Source: Terriglobia bacterium (GTDB lineage: Bacteria; Acidobacteriota; Terriglobia; JAIQFV01). From it: a stretch of 64,000 nucleotides of DNA. Positions 61,839 through 64,000 of the stretch are shown here, piece by piece. Under the pieces are notes generated by a model. That model was not told the DNA's origin. It saw only the letters and a list, made by a program, of their open reading frames with translations, and ran no database searches. The translations under genes and the position numbers were made by a program. The DNA is taken from the NCBI GenBank assembly GCA_020072965.1, contig JAIQFY010000008.1, forward strand, positions 62,001 through 126,000, read 5' to 3'. How positions within the stretch are numbered: the stretch's first letter is position 1; every line of letters starts with the position of its first letter.

Positions 61839-64000
61839 ATGCAGGAAGCGGAAAGATCTACTGAGACCCTGACGGGCGATCAAGACCCGCATGCAGCGAG
61901 GCTCAAGAATCTTAACAGTGCCTTGCGAGAAAGCGAGGCCCGGTTTCGGGGGATCTTTGAAAGCAGCAACACGGGCATCTCCTTTGGCGATAGGGAGGGT
62001 AACCTTCTCTATGCCAACAAAGCCTTCCAGGAACTCGTTGGCTATTCTGGGCAAGAACTGCTCGGGATGAATGTTGCACAACTGACCCATCCGGATTTTG
62101 TTGAGACTGAATGCGGTCTCATCGCAGAACTTTTGCAGGATGAGCGCGATCAGTACCGGATGGAAAAGCAATTCATTACCAAAGACAATTGCTGTATCTG
62201 GGTGGATGCTGCAGTTTCGGTCATCCGGGATGATCATCGCAAGCCGCTTTATTTTATCGGCGTGGTCAATGAAATCACTGACCGGAAGCGGATGGAAGAG
62301 GCGCTGCGGATGAGCGAAGCCCGGTTCCACTCTCTGATTGAAAATGCGCCGGTCGCCATCAGCGTGGCACGATGGGAAAAGATCTTCTATGCAAACGCGG
62401 CGTTTCGAAGCATGTTCGGTTTCCAAGATGAGACGGAGCTTCGCGACCAGCCGGTGCTGGAAGTATTCGCGCCTCAATGTCGAAATAGAATGGCAAATCG
62501 AATGCGGCGTCATGCCCTGGGAATGCCTGTCCCCAACGAAGAAGAGACGGTCGGCCGGCGAAGGGATGGCTCACAGTTTCCCATGCACCTCGCCGCGACG
62601 CGAGTTCAGCTTGCGGAGGGCCCGGCGACCCTGGCCTTTATGAGCGACGTGACCGAACGGAAGCACATTGAGGATTCGCTACGGCAAAGTGAAGAGAAAT
62701 TTCGAAACATCATTGAAAACATGCAAGACTACGTTCTTGCTGCCACCTCAGACGGGGCGATTACCCTTGCCAATCCCAGCGCTGTCAAAATGCTGGGATA
62801 CGAAAGTGAGCAGGAGTTGCTCGGCAAGGACCTCGGCCAGGTGGCAGGGGCAGTTCCCAGAGAACGGGAGAGACTCGCCCGAGCCCTGGGGACTTCTGGA
62901 TTTGTCCGCAACTACCGCCTGCGTTTCAAGCACAAAGACGGCTCTGATATCCTCGTTGAAGAGAATATTCGCCTGGTTCGGGGGGCAGATGGAAAGCCAG
63001 TGGCTATTGAAGCGATCGGACGTGATATGACCGAGCGCATTCGCGCGGAAGAGGAGTTGCGAGTGGCCAAGGAGACTGCTGAGGCCGCCACTCGAGCTCG
63101 AAGCCAATTTCTGGCAAACATGAGCCATGAGATCCGTACCCCCATGAACGGGGTCATTGGCATGACGAATTTGCTCCTCGATACGGAATTGGCCCCGCAA
63201 CAGAGGGAATATGCCGAGACGCTCCGCACCTGCGGTGAATCCATGTTGGCGGTCATCAATGATATTCTGGACTTCTCCAAGATCGATGCCAGAAAACTCA
63301 CTTTTGAAATTCTTGATTTTGATTTGAAGGAAGTGATCGAAGACATCCTCACTCTGGTTGGTAAAGCAGCCAAGACCAAGAAGCTCGAGTTGGCCGGGAT
63401 CGTCAGACCGGATGTTCCCACACAATTGCGGGGAGACCCCGGCCGCTTGCGCCAGATCCTCACGAACCTGGTCAGCAATGCCGTCAAGTTCACGGAGCGG
63501 GGTAGCGTCACTGTTCGTGCGGCTAATCAGGCCGAGACTACGACCCATGTGACCCTCCGTTTTGAGGTGGTAGACACGGGCATCGGAATTGCCCCTGGGA
63601 CCCAGGCGCGATTGTTCAAGGCATTCAGTCAAGCGGACAGCTCGACCACCCGAAAATACGGGGGCACCGGCCTGGGGTTGGCCGTCTCCAAACAATTGGT
63701 GGAAATGATGGGGGGCCAGATTGGTGTGAGGAGTTCGGTGGGGGAGGGCTCAACGTTTTGGTTTATCGTCTGCCTGGAGAAGCAACTTCATCCCCTCGCC
63801 CTGAAGGAGAATGAGAAGGAAGGTCCTGCCAGGTTGCGATTATTAATTGTTGACAACAACCCCACGACTCGCCTGGTTCTGCAGCATCAGGCTCAGGGAC
63901 GGGAGATCGACGCTAAATGCGCCGCCAATGGCGTGGAAGCCCTGCGTCTGTTACGGGAGGCGTCGTCCTCCAAACATCCCTACGACCTGGCCGTCCTGGA
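61839..64000 (+). CDS. Multi-PAS hybrid histidine kinase (partial)
   Basis: ATG at 61839 (GGGAGGAGG upstream), open to the window edge: 720 codons seen. Three PAS/PAC units (about residues 30-150, 160-275, 280-400): [57 protein letters not shown]. The His-box is [18 protein letters not shown]-box [14 protein letters not shown]1 [10 protein letters not shown] and G2 [16 protein letters not shown]. The receiver starts near [15 protein letters not shown] and is cut just before the phosphoryl Asp. It likely senses a small cytoplasmic or redox signal. Confidence 0.95.
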   Translation, partial: MQEAERSTETLTGDQDPHAARLKNLNSALRESEARFRGIFESSNTGISFGDREGNLLYANKAFQELVGYSGQELLGMNVAQLTHPDFVETECGLIAELLQDERDQYRMEKQFITKDNCCIWVDAAVSVIRDDHRKPLYFIGVVNEITDRKRMEEALRMSEARFHSLIENAPVAISVARWEKIFYANAAFRSMFGFQDETELRDQPVLEVFAPQCRNRMANRMRRHALGMPVPNEEETVGRRRDGSQFPMHLAATRVQLAEGPATLAFMSDVTERKHIEDSLRQSEEKFRNIIENMQDYVLAATSDGAITLANPSAVKMLGYESEQELLGKDLGQVAGAVPRERERLARALGTSGFVRNYRLRFKHKDGSDILVEENIRLVRGADGKPVAIEAIGRDMTERIRAEEELRVAKETAEAATRARSQFLANMSHEIRTPMNGVIGMTNLLLDTELAPQQREYAETLRTCGESMLAVINDILDFSKIDARKLTFEILDFDLKEVIEDILTLVGKAAKTKKLELAGIVRPDVPTQLRGDPGRLRQILTNLVSNAVKFTERGSVTVRAANQAETTTHVTLRFEVVDTGIGIAPGTQARLFKAFSQADSSTTRKYGGTGLGLAVSKQLVEMMGGQIGVRSSVGEGSTFWFIVCLEKQLHPLALKENEKEGPARLRLLIVDNNPTTRLVLQHQAQGREIDAKCAANGVEALRLLREASSSKHPYDLAVL

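Overview
This 64 kb window looks like chromosomal DNA of a GC-rich, Gram-negative, diderm bacterium, probably an Acidobacteriota member. That is an inference from gene content: DUF58, DUF6599-like and DUF5777-like proteins, LolA-type proteins, a TonB-like beta-barrel remnant, and a gap-pgk-tpi-secG operon. No rRNA gene is present to fix the taxonomy. Two tRNA genes, Thr(CGU) and Leu(GAG), are seen.

Layout. 1-4.1 kb: a DUF58 membrane protein, a broken outer-membrane barrel gene, a double-PDZ protein, tRNA-Thr and a small secreted protein. 4.6-24.2 kb: a long minus-strand housekeeping block covering envelope and peptidoglycan enzymes (amidase, lytic transglycosylases, MltG), alaS-recX, a PilT-type ATPase, ilvE, an ABC-2 permease, a SpoU methyltransferase, a heme-motif/barrel protein, a possible Lol-like lipoprotein-handling cluster (LolA-like, LolB-like lipoprotein, ABC ATPase and permease) and ruvX/yqgF.

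25.0-35.3 kb is the special part: a degraded chromosomal integron. A roughly 140-bp remnant of an integron-type tyrosine recombinase, in the same orientation as the cassettes, is followed by a candidate attI and a chain of about 12 gene cassettes. Cassette boundaries are proved by complementary R''/R' core sites. Four attC sites are near-identical; distal ones are decayed to half sites. The cassettes carry secreted proteins of unknown function, an MDR oxidoreductase, a higBA toxin-antitoxin pair with a likely leaderless promoter, a hicBA pair whose toxin gene has a stop at codon 3, a DUF3224 protein, three DinB/ClbS-type four-helix proteins, an S41 peptidase, a RibD/DHFR-like reductase and a gene-less mini-cassette. 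From 35.3 to 41.0 kb there are more single accessory genes on the same strand (P-loop kinase, two ankyrin proteins, YjbR, YdeI, DUF6624, alpha/beta hydrolase), cassette-like in content but without recognisable attC sites.

41-45 kb holds small stress/envelope genes, two of them frameshifted (DUF937, DUF6116-like), and a 130-bp nested-hairpin MITE-like repeat. 45.7-52.2 kb is a complete lysine/diaminopimelate operon, lysC-dapE-dapB-dapA-dapD-asd (succinylase route), preceded by a lysine riboswitch and an intrinsic terminator. 52-55 kb has a damaged carboxyl-terminal protease gene that also lacks the catalytic lysine, and a divergent polysaccharide deacetylase. 55-61.5 kb has an ABC-F ATPase, the gap-pgk-tpi-secG operon and tRNA-Leu. 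The window ends inside a large multi-PAS hybrid histidine kinase gene.
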